64,000 nucleotides of DNA from Streptomyces fradiae (lineage in GTDB: Bacteria; Actinomycetota; Actinomycetes; Streptomycetales; Streptomycetaceae), in NCBI RefSeq assembly GCF_041270065.1, contig NZ_CP065958.1:1922001-1986000 (forward strand), in the 5' to 3' direction. The position numbers and the translations under genes are program-made. How positions within the stretch are numbered: position 1 is the first letter of the stretch; each line of letters begins with the position of its first letter. The notes below the pieces were generated by a model. The model was not told the DNA's origin. It worked only from the letters and a program-made list of their open reading frames with translations, and did not search any database. Shown here in pieces: positions 45,837 to 55,958 of the stretch.

Positions 45837-47176
45837 TTGCTCTCGGGCACCTTCCAACCGAACCGGGCCTTGATCGCGGCGCCGTGCGCGGGCAGGTCCT
45901 CCGCCTCGGCGAGGGTCACCACGTGGTGGGCGACCTCGGCGAGGGCGTCGCGGCTGTAGTCCACGATGTGGACGCCGCGGAGGAAGGACTGCACGGACAG
46001 GCCGGAGGAGTGGCAGGCGCAGCCGCCGGTGGGCAGCACATGGTTGGAGCCGGCGCAGTAGTCGCCGAGGGAGACCGGCGCCCAGGGGCCGACGAAGATC
46101 GCGCCCGCGTTGCGGACCCGGTCGGCGACGGCGGAGGCGTCGGCGGTCTGGATCTCCAGGTGCTCGGCGCCGTACGCGTCGACGACCTTGAGGCCGTCCT
46201 CCAAGCCGCTGACCAGGACGATCGCGGACTGCCGGCCGGCCAGGGCGGGCACGATCCGGTCGTCGACGTGCTTGGAGGCGGCGACCTGGGTCTTCAGCTC
46301 GGCCTCGGTGGCCTCGGCGAGCTCAGCGGAGTCGGTGACGAGGACGGAGGCGGCCATCGGGTCGTGCTCGGCCTGGCTGATCAGGTCGGCGGCGACGTGC
46401 ACCGGGTCGGCCGTGGAGTCCGCGAGGATCGCGATCTCGGTGGGGCCGGCCTCGGCGTCGATGCCGATGCGCCCCTTGAGGAGGCGCTTGGCGGCGGCCA
46501 CGTAGATGTTGCCGGGGCCGGTGACCAGGTTGACGGGGGCGCAGCCGGGCTCGTCGGCGGTGCCCTCCGTGCCGTACGCGAACATGGCGATCGCCTGGGC
46601 GCCGCCCGCCGCGTAGACCTCGTCGACGCCGAGCAGGGCGCAGGCGGCGAGGATCGTCGGGTGCGGCAGGCCGCCGTGCTCCTTCTGCGGCGGCGAGGAG
46701 ACGGCGACGCCTTCGACGCCGGCCTCCTGGGCCGGGACGACGTTCATCACGACGGAGGACGGGTAGACGGAGCGGCCGCCCGGCACGTACAGACCGACGC
46801 GTTCGACCGGGATCCACTTCTCGGTCACCGTGCCGCCGGGCACGACCTGGGTGGTGTGGGTGGTGCGGCGCTGCTCGCGGTGGACCATGCGGGCGCGCCG
46901 GATGGACTCCTCCAGGGCCGCGCGGACGGCCGGGTCGAGCTCGTCGAGGGCGCGGGCGATGGCCTCGGCGGGCACGCGGAGGCTCGGGACGCGGACGCCG
47001 TCGAATTTCTCCCCATAGTCGATCACCGCTGCGGCGCCATGATGCCGGACGTCCTCGCAGATCGGCCGCACCTTCTCCAGGGCGGCTTCCACGTCGAACT
47101 CGGCACGGGGCAGCAGGTCGCGCAGGGCGGAACCCTCGGGGAGGGTCTCACCGCGCAGATCGATTCGAGAGATCAC
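45833..47176 (-). CDS. hisD: Histidinol dehydrogenase
   Basis: 447 residues. [10 protein letters not shown], the zinc-site segment [10 protein letters not shown], and the C-terminal [10 protein letters not shown] are diagnostic. It oxidises histidinol to histidine in two NAD+-dependent steps. It is the first gene of the hisD-C-B-orf-H-priA-ridA-F operon. The GTG start is preceded by a 193-bp divergent region that carries repeated TGATACG heptamers. Confidence 0.97.
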   Translation of the reverse strand: MISRIDLRGETLPEGSALRDLLPRAEFDVEAALEKVRPICEDVRHHGAAAVIDYGEKFDGVRVPSLRVPAEAIARALDELDPAVRAALEESIRRARMVHREQRRTTHTTQVVPGGTVTEKWIPVERVGLYVPGGRSVYPSSVVMNVVPAQEAGVEGVAVSSPPQKEHGGLPHPTILAACALLGVDEVYAAGGAQAIAMFAYGTEGTADEPGCAPVNLVTGPGNIYVAAAKRLLKGRIGIDAEAGPTEIAILADSTADPVHVAADLISQAEHDPMAASVLVTDSAELAEATEAELKTQVAASKHVDDRIVPALAGRQSAIVLVSGLEDGLKVVDAYGAEHLEIQTADASAVADRVRNAGAIFVGPWAPVSLGDYCAGSNHVLPTGGCACHSSGLSVQSFLRGVHIVDYSRDALAEVAHHVVTLAEAEDLPAHGAAIKARFGWKVPESK

Positions 47177-47214
47177 GGGTCAATTCTCTCAGACGGCCCA
47201 CAGGGCCGGTCTTC

Positions 47215-47255
47215 CGTATCACTGGCTGATACGAACCCCTCTGCCGTCTGATACG
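47215..47255. promoter_or_regulatory. Repeated TGATACG operator-like motif upstream of hisD
   Basis: CGTATCA (47215-47221) and TGATACG (47227-47233) form a perfect 7-bp inverted repeat with a 5-bp spacer. A third TGATACG is at 47249-47255, 22 bp (two helical turns) from the second. The motif is AT-richer than its surroundings and sits 39-79 bp upstream of hisD. The regulator is unknown. Confidence 0.5.
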
Positions 47256-47369
47256 CACCACTGGCGTCTTGTCGCCACTCCTGACCGTTAGCGTTCAGTC
47301 CGTCACTCAGCGGGAAGAACGGCTGTACGAATCCGGGAAAGCGGAATCGTGGGAAGCGAGGGGGCGGCA

Positions 47370-48971
47370 GTGACCGAGCCGCGCGAGGACGACGGGATGC
47401 CGGAGGGCCTGACCCGGCCCGAGCGGGTCATGTGGAGGGCGTTCCGGGTGGGCGCGATGTGCGATCTGAGGGAGGGGGTCGCCGGGCGGGACGATCCGTT
47501 CGCGGCGCGGACGGTGTGGGGCGCGCAGCGCAGTGTGCGGGCGGAGATCGTGCAGTTGCTGCTGCTCGACGGGCCGCCGGCGGTGTCCGGGCGGGTCGCG
47601 GCGCTGAAGCTGCGCGGGGCGCGGATCACCGGGGTGCTCAATCTGGCCGGCGGCACGATAGGGCCGTACGTGGAGCTGACCGGCTGCCGGTTCGACGGCG
47701 AGGTGGTGCTGCCGGAGGCGCACGTCGGGACGCTGCGGATGGTGGAGTGCGCGATACCCCGTCTGGAGGCGGCGCGGCTGCACACGGCGGGCGATCTGCA
47801 TCTGCCGCGCTGCCGGGTGGAGCGGGGCATCCGGCTGACGGACGCCCAGATCGGCACGGATCTGCTGATCAACCAGATCCGGGTGTGGCCGGACCGGCGC
47901 GGCCGGGCGATCACGGCGGACGGCATGGTGGTGGCCCAGGACCTCCAGGCCGAGCTGATCGAGACGCACGGGGAGGTGAGTCTGCGCGGCGCGAAGGTCG
48001 GCGTGTCGCTGAGCCTGCGGGGCAGTGTGCTGCGCGGGGCGCAGCAGCGCCGCGCGCTGAACGCGCCGCAGCTGACGGTGGAGCGCACGCTCTATCTGAA
48101 CGCGGCGTGGGTCTACGAATCCTCGGGGAACGCGACGGCGACCCCGCCCTACGGGGTGACGCCGGCTCAGGGCGCCCGGCGCAAACCGCTCGAGTGCCAC
48201 GGCGGGGTGCGGCTCGACGACGGGCGCTTCGGCGACTCGCTCGATCTGCACTACGCCCGCTTCGTGCTCGACGGCTCGCGCCGCGAGGAGCTGTCGCTGC
48301 GCCGGATCGTCACCCCGGAGCTGCGGTTCAACGGGGAGCGGCCCGAGGAGGGCCGGGTGGTGCTCAACGGGGCGAAGGTGGTGACGCTGATCGATCTGTC
48401 CAGCAGCTGGCCGGGCCCGGGCGGCCTCGCGATGGGCGGTTTCGTCTACGAGAACCTGGTGCCGTACGGGCACTTCCCGCTGGCCCGGCGCCTGGAGTGG
48501 GTCGCGGCGGCCACCCCGGAGTACGCGCCGGAGCCGTACGAGCGCCTGGCGACCGTGCTGCGCAACAGCGGGGAGGACGCGGACGCGCGCGAGGTGCTGC
48601 TCGCCAAGCAGCGGCGGCGCCGGGAGACGCTGCCGGTGGCCGGGAAGCTGTGGGGCTGGGTGCAGGACCTGACCGTGGCCTACGGATACCGGCCGGGGCG
48701 GGCGGCGCTGTGGATGGCGGTGCTGTGGGCGGCGGGCGCTTTCGTGTTCTCGCGGCACGAGCCCGTACCGCTGAAGCCGGGCGAGGCGCCGCACTGGAAC
48801 GCCTCGCTGTACGCCCTGGATCTGCTGCTTCCGGTGATCGACCTGGGTCAGGTGGGGTACTGGCGCCTGGCGGGCTTCTGGCAGTGGGCGTCGACCGCGC
48901 TGATCCTGCTCGGCTGGGTGCTTGCGACGACGGTCGCGGCGGGGGCCTCCCGGCTGTTGCGCCGGGGCTGA
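47370..48971 (+). CDS. Beta-helix (pentapeptide-like) membrane protein
   Basis: 533 residues. Residues about 60-370 are quasi-repeats such as LKLRGARITGVLNLAGG, VELTGCRFDGEV and LSLRGSVLRGA, the pattern of a right-handed beta-helix like pentapeptide-repeat proteins. The C-terminal 110 residues contain two or three membrane helices (WMAVLWAAGAFVF, then WASTALILLGWVLATTV), and a short helical linker (PYERLATVLRNSGEDADAREVLLAKQRRR) precedes them. Similar Streptomyces proteins are often annotated as membrane-associated oxidoreductases, but I see no nucleotide- or flavin-binding motif. The GTG at 47370 has GAGGGGG upstream; the alternative GTG at 47349 lacks one. It is divergent from hisD. Confidence 0.75.
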   Translation: MTEPREDDGMPEGLTRPERVMWRAFRVGAMCDLREGVAGRDDPFAARTVWGAQRSVRAEIVQLLLLDGPPAVSGRVAALKLRGARITGVLNLAGGTIGPYVELTGCRFDGEVVLPEAHVGTLRMVECAIPRLEAARLHTAGDLHLPRCRVERGIRLTDAQIGTDLLINQIRVWPDRRGRAITADGMVVAQDLQAELIETHGEVSLRGAKVGVSLSLRGSVLRGAQQRRALNAPQLTVERTLYLNAAWVYESSGNATATPPYGVTPAQGARRKPLECHGGVRLDDGRFGDSLDLHYARFVLDGSRREELSLRRIVTPELRFNGERPEEGRVVLNGAKVVTLIDLSSSWPGPGGLAMGGFVYENLVPYGHFPLARRLEWVAAATPEYAPEPYERLATVLRNSGEDADAREVLLAKQRRRRETLPVAGKLWGWVQDLTVAYGYRPGRAALWMAVLWAAGAFVFSRHEPVPLKPGEAPHWNASLYALDLLLPVIDLGQVGYWRLAGFWQWASTALILLGWVLATTVAAGASRLLRRG

Positions 48972-48996
48972 GGCGGGGCTGAGGCGGGGCTGAGGC
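48964..48996 (+). repeat. Three 11-nt tandem repeats at a gene end
   Basis: Three exact units of GGGGCTGAGGC; the first contains the TGA stop of the beta-helix gene. The rest of the gap to 49188 is G-rich with a 12-nt doublet (GCGGGAGGGGTT-type near 49047) and no gene. Confidence 0.9.
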
Positions 48997-49188
48997 GGCG
49001 CGGCGCGGGGCCGGGGCAGCCGGTCGGGCGGCGCCGGAAAGAGGTCGCGGGAGGGGTTGCGGGAGGGGTCGCGCGAGCACCCTTCCACCCCTTTCTTTAC
49101 GCTGTCTTGACCCAGGCCCATACAACCTTCCCGCCGCTACCAAAGCTTCACAGTCCGCTACTGGCGCGTCTCTCACCTGCGGTTTTCA

Positions 49189-50265
49189 ATGTTTCGCACG
49201 ATGTCACTGCTCCGCGCCCTGATCGGCACCTCCCGTCTGGTCCGGCACACCCCGCGGCTCCAAGCCGCGCTCCCGCCGGACGACGACGTGCTGCTCGACC
49301 CGCCGGACGGACGCCTGGCGCCGGCCCTCGTGGCCGCCGCCCTCGACGACCCGGAACCGGCCGCCAAACTGCTCGCCACCACCCGCGACGCCGCCGAGTG
49401 GGAGGACCGGGACCGCTACACGACCCGGCTGAGCACCTTCGCGTACCGCAGGGACGGCTGGCTGGAGCACTGGCTCGCGGTCGCGCCGCACGACCCCGAC
49501 GCCCTGCTCGTGAAGGCCCAGCTGGCGGTCCGCCGGGCCTGGGAGTCGCCGGCCAGGGCCGAACGGCTGCGCGAGCTCGGCCCGCTGATCGAGGCGGCGG
49601 CAGAGGCCGCGCCGAACGACCCCGTGCCGTGGCGGCTCGCCCTGGACCACGCCCGCGGCACGCACGCCTCCCACACCGTCTTCGAGTCGCTGTGGGAGCA
49701 GGCGGTGCGTCGCGCCCCGCACCACTACGGCAGCCATGTCGCCGCGCTGAAGTACCTGTCGGCGCAGTGGTACGGCTCGCACCGCGAGTGCTTCGACTTC
49801 GCCGAGCAGGCCGCCGAGGACGCGCTGCCCGGCTCGCTGGTGCAGGCACTGCCGGTGCGGGCGGCCTTCGCGCAGCTGATCGCCGGGCCCGGCCCCGGGC
49901 ACCTGGTGCACGGCGACCGGATCGACGCGGCGGCCGACCGGGCCCTCGCGCTGTCCGCCGAGTACCCGGCGGGCGACCTGTGGCCGGGCGAGGTGCGCAA
50001 TCTGCTCGTGCACGTCCTGGCGGAACGCCGCCGCTGGACCGAGGCGCTGGCCGAGTTCGGCCGGATCGGGCCGCACGCCAGCACCTTCCCCTGGTCGCTG
50101 GTGGCCGAGGACCCGCTGCGCGGCTTCCTGGAGGCACGCTCCCGCACCGTCCGCGAGGTGGCCCGGCGCACCCCGCTGCGGGCCGCTCCGCCGGAGCCGT
50201 ACGGGGCCGGGCCGGGCGATGCGGACCGGGGCGGCCGGAGCGGTCCCGGCGGCCATTACGCTTGA
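49189..50265 (+). CDS. Hypothetical helical-repeat (TPR-like) protein
   Basis: 358 residues, cytoplasmic and mostly helical, with TPR-like spacing of Ala/Leu/Trp residues (WLEHWLAVAPHDPDALLVKAQLAVRRAW is one unit in two halves; DPVPWRLALDHARG and HYGSHVAALKYL are others). No enzyme motif is visible, and I do not recognise a named family. Two ATGs (49189, 49201) are possible and neither has a ribosome site. It ends 5 bp before the LON-domain gene and is probably co-transcribed with it. Confidence 0.7.
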   Translation: MFRTMSLLRALIGTSRLVRHTPRLQAALPPDDDVLLDPPDGRLAPALVAAALDDPEPAAKLLATTRDAAEWEDRDRYTTRLSTFAYRRDGWLEHWLAVAPHDPDALLVKAQLAVRRAWESPARAERLRELGPLIEAAAEAAPNDPVPWRLALDHARGTHASHTVFESLWEQAVRRAPHHYGSHVAALKYLSAQWYGSHRECFDFAEQAAEDALPGSLVQALPVRAAFAQLIAGPGPGHLVHGDRIDAAADRALALSAEYPAGDLWPGEVRNLLVHVLAERRRWTEALAEFGRIGPHASTFPWSLVAEDPLRGFLEARSRTVREVARRTPLRAAPPEPYGAGPGDADRGGRSGPGGHYA

Positions 50266-50270
50266 CCGCT

Positions 50271-51008
50271 GTGACCACCGCCCGCCTGCCCCTCTTCCCG
50301 CTGAACACGGTGCTGTTCCCGGGTCTCGTGCTGCCGCTGAACGTCTTCGAGGAGCGCTACCGCGCCCTGATGCGCGAGCTGCTCACCACGGACGAGTCCG
50401 AACCGCGGCGCTTCGCCGTCGTGGCGATCCGCGACGGCCGTGAGGTCGCGCCGACCGCGCCCGGTCTGCCGGACCAGACGGCGCTCCCGGAGAAGGGTCC
50501 CGCCGCCGGTTTCGGCCCGGACCCCATCCAGGCCTTCCACCGGGTCGGCTGTGTGGCCGACGCGGCGTCGATCCGGGAGCGCGCGGACGGCGGCTTCGAG
50601 GTGATGTGCACCGGCACCACCCGGGTGAAGCTGCTCTCGGTCGACGCGAGCGGTCCCTTCCTGACCGCCGAGACCGAGGAGATCCCGGAGGAGCGGGGCG
50701 AGGAGGCGGACGCGCTCGCCGAGGGCGTCCTCCGTGCCTTCCGCAGCTACCAGAAGCGGCTCGCCGGGGCCCGGGAGCGCTCGCTGACCACCAGTGAGCT
50801 GCCCGACGACCCGTCGGTCGTGTCGTACCTGGTCGCCGCGGCGGCCGTGCTCGACATCCCGGCCAAGCAGCGGCTGCTCCAGGCGCCGGACACCGCGACC
50901 CGGCTGCGCGAGGAACTGGCGCTGCTGCGCGCCGAGACGGCGGTGCTGCGCCATCTGCCCTCGCTGCCCGCGGTGGAGCTGACCCGCGCGCCGACCAGCC
51001 CCAATTAG
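50271..51008 (+). CDS. LON substrate-binding-domain protein
   Basis: 245 residues consisting of a Lon N-terminal (PUA-like) domain without the AAA+ or protease parts: LPLFPLNTVLFPGLVLPLNVFEERYRALM at the start (family hallmark), GCVADAASIRERADGGFEV in the middle and a helical C-terminal segment. Such stand-alone proteins probably bind substrates or partners; the function is unknown. The GTG start follows the previous stop by 5 bp, and the YbaK-type gene starts 22 bp after its end. Confidence 0.85.
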   Translation: MTTARLPLFPLNTVLFPGLVLPLNVFEERYRALMRELLTTDESEPRRFAVVAIRDGREVAPTAPGLPDQTALPEKGPAAGFGPDPIQAFHRVGCVADAASIRERADGGFEVMCTGTTRVKLLSVDASGPFLTAETEEIPEERGEEADALAEGVLRAFRSYQKRLAGARERSLTTSELPDDPSVVSYLVAAAAVLDIPAKQRLLQAPDTATRLREELALLRAETAVLRHLPSLPAVELTRAPTSPN

Positions 51009-51030
51009 ATTCTCGCGAGGAGAGCCCTCC

Positions 51031-51528
51031 GTGGCGAAGAAGCAGAAGAAGAACAGCGGCGGGACCCCGGCGACAGTGGCGCTCGCGGCGGCCGGCACGG
51101 CGTACACGCTGCACGCCTACGACCACGACCCGGCCGCGGCCAGCTACGGCGAGGAGGCCGCGGAGGCCCTCGGCGTCTCCCCCGACCGGGTGTTCAAGAC
51201 GCTGGTCGCGGACGTGGACGGGGAGCTGACGGTCGCGGTGGTACCGGTCGCCGGGCAGCTCGACCTGAAGGCCCTCGCGGCAGCCGTCGGCGGCAAGCGC
51301 GCGGCGATGGCGGACCCGGCGGCGGCCGAGCGCACCACCGGCTACGTCCGGGGCGGCATCTCGCCGCTCGGCCAGCGCAAGCGGCTGCGCACGGTCCTGG
51401 ACGACTCGGCCTCGGCGCACGAGACGATCTGCATCTCGGCCGGGCGGCGCGGTCTGGAGGTCGAGCTGTCCCCGCGGGACCTGGCCGCGCTGACCGCGGC
51501 GGTGCTCGCCCCGATCGGCCGCGGCTGA
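51031..51528 (+). CDS. ybaK: YbaK/EbsC-type Cys-tRNA(Pro) deacylase
   Basis: 165 residues with the YbaK/ProX fold. The N terminus is basic; YGEEAAEALGVSPDRVFKTLVADVDG contains the conserved Lys of the active site, and GGISPLGQRK followed by GRRGLEVELSPRDLA are diagnostic. It hydrolyses Cys-tRNA(Pro) misacylated by prolyl-tRNA synthetase. GCGAGGAGAG before the GTG supports the start. A perfect terminator follows. Confidence 0.9.
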   Translation: MAKKQKKNSGGTPATVALAAAGTAYTLHAYDHDPAAASYGEEAAEALGVSPDRVFKTLVADVDGELTVAVVPVAGQLDLKALAAAVGGKRAAMADPAAAERTTGYVRGGISPLGQRKRLRTVLDDSASAHETICISAGRRGLEVELSPRDLAALTAAVLAPIGRG

Positions 51529-51548
51529 GCCGTACCGCAGGAACACGA

Positions 51549-51578
51549 AAGGGCCCGATCCGCGCGGATCGGGCCCTT
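51549..51578. terminator. Perfect 30-bp palindromic terminator
   Basis: AAGGGCCCGATCCGC followed directly by its exact complement, ending in TT, between convergent ybaK and the DUF2567 gene. It functions in both directions. Confidence 0.9.
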
Positions 51579-51597
51579 CTCGCACACCTGCGCGTAC

Positions 51598-52233
51598 CTA
51601 CGAGGCGGTGGTCTTCGGGGCCGGCGGCCACGGGCCGTCCTCCGGCTCCGGGTCGCGCGGGCCGAACAGGGCGGTCAGCGCGAGGTGGACGATCATCGCG
51701 GCGATCGGCCAGGCCAGCATCGCCGCGGCCCACATGTTGAGTTCGAGCGGCGCGTCGAAGGGGACGTCCGGGCCGACCGCCTTGGCGTGTGCGACCACAT
51801 CGCGCTCGGGCCCGAGCCAGACGCCGACGCCCCAGCCGAGCAGCGAGCCGAGCACGCCGCCGAAGGCGAGACCGAGGACGAGGGCGACCCCGCCGTGCCG
51901 GTGGATCAGGAAGACGAGCAGCGCGGCGAGCGCGCCGAAGCCCAGGGCGATCAGGACAAACGTTCCGTCCGTGCCGATCGCCGCCTCCCCCTCGCTGTCC
52001 TTGAGGAAGACCGCCTTGCCGTCGGAGAACAGCGTGATCCGGGGCGCGAGCCACAGCCACAGCAGCCCGAGCACGGCTCCGGCCACCACGGACACGCCGG
52101 CCACCACGGCGGACTGCCGCAGCTCGGTGGCCGTGCCGGGGGCGCCGTCGGGCGCGGGCAGCGCCGGCAGCGGCTCGGGCCGGTGGTGGTCGTGCGGCGG
52201 CGGCTGGTGCGGCGGAGTCAGAGGTGCGGTCAC
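51598..52233 (-). CDS. DUF2567-family membrane protein
   Basis: 211 residues: a Pro/His-rich cytoplasmic N terminus, then about four membrane helices (SAVVAGVSVVAGAVLGLLWLWLAP, FVLIALGFGALAALLVFLI, VALVLGLAFGGVLGSLLG and a final MLAWPIAAMIVHLALTALF) with an external loop FSDGKAVFLKDSEGEAAIGTD, given here as ordered pieces. It matches the actinobacterial DUF2567 pattern; the function is unknown. The GTG at 52233 is preferred over the open frame to 52284. It follows the ABC-2 exporter on the same strand by 57 bp. Confidence 0.75.
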   Translation of the reverse strand: MTAPLTPPHQPPPHDHHRPEPLPALPAPDGAPGTATELRQSAVVAGVSVVAGAVLGLLWLWLAPRITLFSDGKAVFLKDSEGEAAIGTDGTFVLIALGFGALAALLVFLIHRHGGVALVLGLAFGGVLGSLLGWGVGVWLGPERDVVAHAKAVGPDVPFDAPLELNMWAAAMLAWPIAAMIVHLALTALFGPRDPEPEDGPWPPAPKTTAS

Positions 52234-52290
52234 CCCGCCATCGTGCCAGGTGTCCCTGTGCGCCGCCTCAGCGGACCGGTCCACGGAAGA

Positions 52291-53130
52291 TCAACGCACG
52301 GCGGCCCGGCGGTAGGCCCAGGTCGCCACCGCGAGGGAGACGACGCCGACCGCGCCGCACACCGCGAGGTCCAGGGCGACCGCGGTCCAGTCCGGGTGGG
52401 GGTCGAAGGTACGGGCCAGGGCCTCCACGCCGTACGTGGAGGGGAGCAGGTCGCGGGCCCAGCCGATCGGGCCGGGCAGCCGGTCGGCGGGCAGCACGCC
52501 GAGCAGCAGCGCGGCCGACATGCCGAGCTGCCCGAGCAGGGTGGCGAGCTCCTGCCGGGGCGCGAGCAGGCCGAGGGCGGCGCCGAGCCCGGACAGCGCG
52601 GCCCCGGAGAGCGGCACCACCGCCGCCAGGATCCACAGGTGGCCGAGCGGAAGCCCGAACAGCACCGAGCCGGTCACCGCGGTGACCACGGTGCCGGGCA
52701 CGGTGAAGGAGGCGTACGCGCCGGCCGCGCCGAGCACGACGGCGGCGGGCGGCACGGGCAGCGTGGCGTAGTGGTCGAGCCCGCCGCCGGCCCGGAGCTG
52801 TCCGAAGTACTGGGCGAGCAGGTTGAGCGCCACGAAGGCCACGACGAGCACGGCGGAGCCGGCCACCACGGCCCGGGCCTCCGAGCCGCCGTCCACCACT
52901 CCGCGCATCAGGACCATGATCCCGACCGACTGGAAGGTCGCCACGAAAAGCAGCGGGATCCGGGCCACCCGGGCCCGGCTGAGCTGCGCCCTGTAGACCG
53001 CGGCGAGCGCGGGCAGCAGCCGGGCGCGCGGCGCGAGCGGGGCCGCGGCGGGCTCCTCGTCGTGCGCCGGGGCGGCCGCGGACGGGGACGGGGCCGTGGC
53101 CGTCAGGGCCTCGGCGGGCAGGGTGCTCAA
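52291..53130 (-). CDS. ABC-2 type transporter permease
   Basis: 279 residues with six membrane helices after an Ala/Pro-rich N terminus. QLSRARVARIPLLFVATFQSVGIMVLMRGV begins helix 1 and LGVLPADRLPGPIGWARDLLPSTYGVEALARTF is the conserved ABC-2 loop near the C terminus (cited in parts). It pairs with the ATPase encoded just upstream to export an unknown substrate. The two genes are separated by 97 bp that include a 15-nt tandem repeat. Confidence 0.85.
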   Translation of the reverse strand: MSTLPAEALTATAPSPSAAAPAHDEEPAAAPLAPRARLLPALAAVYRAQLSRARVARIPLLFVATFQSVGIMVLMRGVVDGGSEARAVVAGSAVLVVAFVALNLLAQYFGQLRAGGGLDHYATLPVPPAAVVLGAAGAYASFTVPGTVVTAVTGSVLFGLPLGHLWILAAVVPLSGAALSGLGAALGLLAPRQELATLLGQLGMSAALLLGVLPADRLPGPIGWARDLLPSTYGVEALARTFDPHPDWTAVALDLAVCGAVGVVSLAVATWAYRRAAVR

Positions 53131-53176
53131 CTCGTCCAGCTCCTGACGTTGCGTGTCCCGCTCCTGGCGTCCGACA

Positions 53177-53227
53177 GGTGACTCGCGTCCCGGTGACTCG
53201 CGCTTCGGTGGCTCGCGCTTCGGTGAC

Positions 53228-53236
<9 letters not shown>
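53177..53236. repeat. 15-nt tandem repeat at the end of the ABC ATPase gene
   Basis: Four units starting at 53177, 53192, 53207 and 53222, consensus GGTGACTCGCGCTTC on the plus strand. The last unit contains the ATPase stop codon (53228-53230), so the array fills the ATPase-permease gap. Confidence 0.88.
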
Positions 53237-54208
<972 letters not shown>

Positions 54209-54219
54209 GAGGGATGAGC

Positions 54220-55503
54220 CTACGGGGTCCCCCGGCTCTCCTCGGGCGCGGGGGCGTGTTGCGCGGCGGCGTGGACGTCGATCTCGCGCCAGAATCCCGC
54301 CCGGATCGCATAGCGGTCGTGCTCGTCGATCTGGTCGTCCTTGTGGGCGAGCAGACCGAAGCGGGCGGCGTAGCGGAGGAGTTCGCCGTCGATGCGGTGC
54401 GGGATGCGCGGGTACATGGTGGCGAGCTTGGGGACGTGACCGGACTCGGGGAGCCGGTCGAGCCAGCGGCGGGCGAACACCTGGCCGACCTCGTAGGGGT
54501 CGCCGCCGACGGTGGTGATGTCCTCCTCGCGGTCGGCCCAGCGCTGCTCGGCGCTGGTGAGCTGGGCGAGGGTGGGCAGGGAGGCGGTCTCGGCGGGCTC
54601 GCCGAGGGGGGCGGCCGGGCGGTCGATCCAGCCGCGGTCGGAGGACCAGCGCAGGGTGGCGGAGGCCGGCGGCGGGGGCGGCAGGCTGGGGCCGCGGAGC
54701 GCGGCGAGGTCCTTGGGGGTGGGGACGGCGCGGGCGGCGGGCTGCGGGACGCCGCCGTTGACGGGTTGGCCGTCGCCGGGCGCCGGCCCGCGGTCCGGGG
54801 CGTCGGCGGGCGCGACGGGTGCGGCGGCGGCGTGGTGCGCGGCCGCGGCGGCCCGTTCGGCGGAGGCGGCGAGGCCGGACTCGGGCAGCGGCGCGGCGAG
54901 GATCGCGGCGATCTCGGGGCGCGGCGCGGGCGGCGGGGCGCAGAGTCCGCTGAGGTCCTTGGCGCGGACGGCGCGGGTGATCCAGGCGCGGTCGAGGACG
55001 CGCCGTTCGTCGGCCTCGGCGACCAGGTCCTCGGACTGGTTGTAGTCGCCGTCGGCGGCCTGGACGGCCCAGAGGTGGACGGCGACGCCGTGTTCCTTGG
55101 CGGACATGAGGCCGGGCAGCAGGTCGCCGTCGCCGGTGACGAGCACGATGTCGGAGCAGGCGCGGTTGCGGGAGAGCTCGGTGAGCTCGGTGTGCATGGC
55201 CGCGTCGACGCCCTTCTGGGCCCAGCGGCCGTCGCTGCGGGTCAGGGCGCCGAGCCGGACGGTGACCCGGGGCATCACGCGCAGCCTGCGGTGTTCGGGC
55301 TGGGGCACCCGGTCGGGCGCGCCGTCGAACCAGTAGATCCGCAGCAGCGGCAGCTGGGTCTCGGCCTCGGCGCGGTCGCGCAGCTGCTGGATGAGCGCGG
55401 CGTGGTCGACGGTGATCCGGGAGCGGGCCGGTTCGCCGGCGAGGAGGCTGGCGGCGGCGCCCAGCAGATAGCCGGCGTCGACCAGGACGACGCATCGGTC
55501 CAC
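54220..55503 (-). CDS. NYN-domain protein with C-terminal LOTUS/OST-HTH-like region
   Basis: 427 residues. The N-terminal NYN/PIN-like nuclease domain has CVVLVDAGYLLG (Asp9), RWAQKGVDAAMHTEL and IVLVTGDGDLLPG, a plausible set of metal-binding acidic residues. A long Ala/Pro linker (about 190-300) follows, then a C-terminal domain (YPRIPHRIDGELLRYAARFG) resembling OST-HTH/LOTUS modules. Such proteins are putative RNases. The GTG at 55503 has GGTGGA just upstream; a GTG at 55512 is an alternative. It ends 11 bp before the ABC ATPase gene. Confidence 0.8.
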   Translation of the reverse strand: MDRCVVLVDAGYLLGAAASLLAGEPARSRITVDHAALIQQLRDRAEAETQLPLLRIYWFDGAPDRVPQPEHRRLRVMPRVTVRLGALTRSDGRWAQKGVDAAMHTELTELSRNRACSDIVLVTGDGDLLPGLMSAKEHGVAVHLWAVQAADGDYNQSEDLVAEADERRVLDRAWITRAVRAKDLSGLCAPPPAPRPEIAAILAAPLPESGLAASAERAAAAAHHAAAAPVAPADAPDRGPAPGDGQPVNGGVPQPAARAVPTPKDLAALRGPSLPPPPPASATLRWSSDRGWIDRPAAPLGEPAETASLPTLAQLTSAEQRWADREEDITTVGGDPYEVGQVFARRWLDRLPESGHVPKLATMYPRIPHRIDGELLRYAARFGLLAHKDDQIDEHDRYAIRAGFWREIDVHAAAQHAPAPEESRGTP

Positions 55504-55751
55504 GTGTTCCACCCTCTTTCGCCGAACCTGCCGGAAACCTCGGGATCGGAAGCGCTCCGGGTTTCTTCGAGTCTGCCCGACCAGGGTGGACTTGACGTCC
55601 GGAACTGGATCATCGGCGTGGCGGATATCACTCCAGACCGCTCCCGACCGTCACTCACTGTCGGTAATGATCCAAAATGCGGGCTTTCCTCCCCCGTGTG
55701 AGGCTGACAGCGGCCCTGGCCCCCAGACCCCCTTGAGGAGGCATCATCACC

Positions 55752-55928
55752 ATGGCCAAGAATCGCAAGCAGGATCGCAGTCAGCAGCAGCGCGGCTCCC
55801 AGGCAGAGCGCGGCCAGCAGCAGGCCGAGCGCTCGTCGATGGAGGCGCAGACGGAGCAGCGGATGAGCCAGGTCACCCCCGGTGACATGGCCCGCAAGGG
55901 CCGGCAGAAGCGTTTCGGCCACAACTGA
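55752..55928 (+). CDS. 58-residue hydrophilic protein
   Basis: A short Gln/Arg/Ser-rich protein: MAKNRKQDRSQQQRGSQ at the start and MSQVTPGDMARKGRQKRFGHN (in two parts) at the end. No membrane segment or known domain; highly charged and probably disordered. GAGGAGG (55735-55741) lies 10 nt before the ATG, and a strong terminator follows, so it reads as a complete monocistronic gene. Function unknown. Confidence 0.7.
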   Translation: MAKNRKQDRSQQQRGSQAERGQQQAERSSMEAQTEQRMSQVTPGDMARKGRQKRFGHN

Positions 55929-55958
55929 GGCCACTGACGAGCCGTAGGCAGTACGGCG

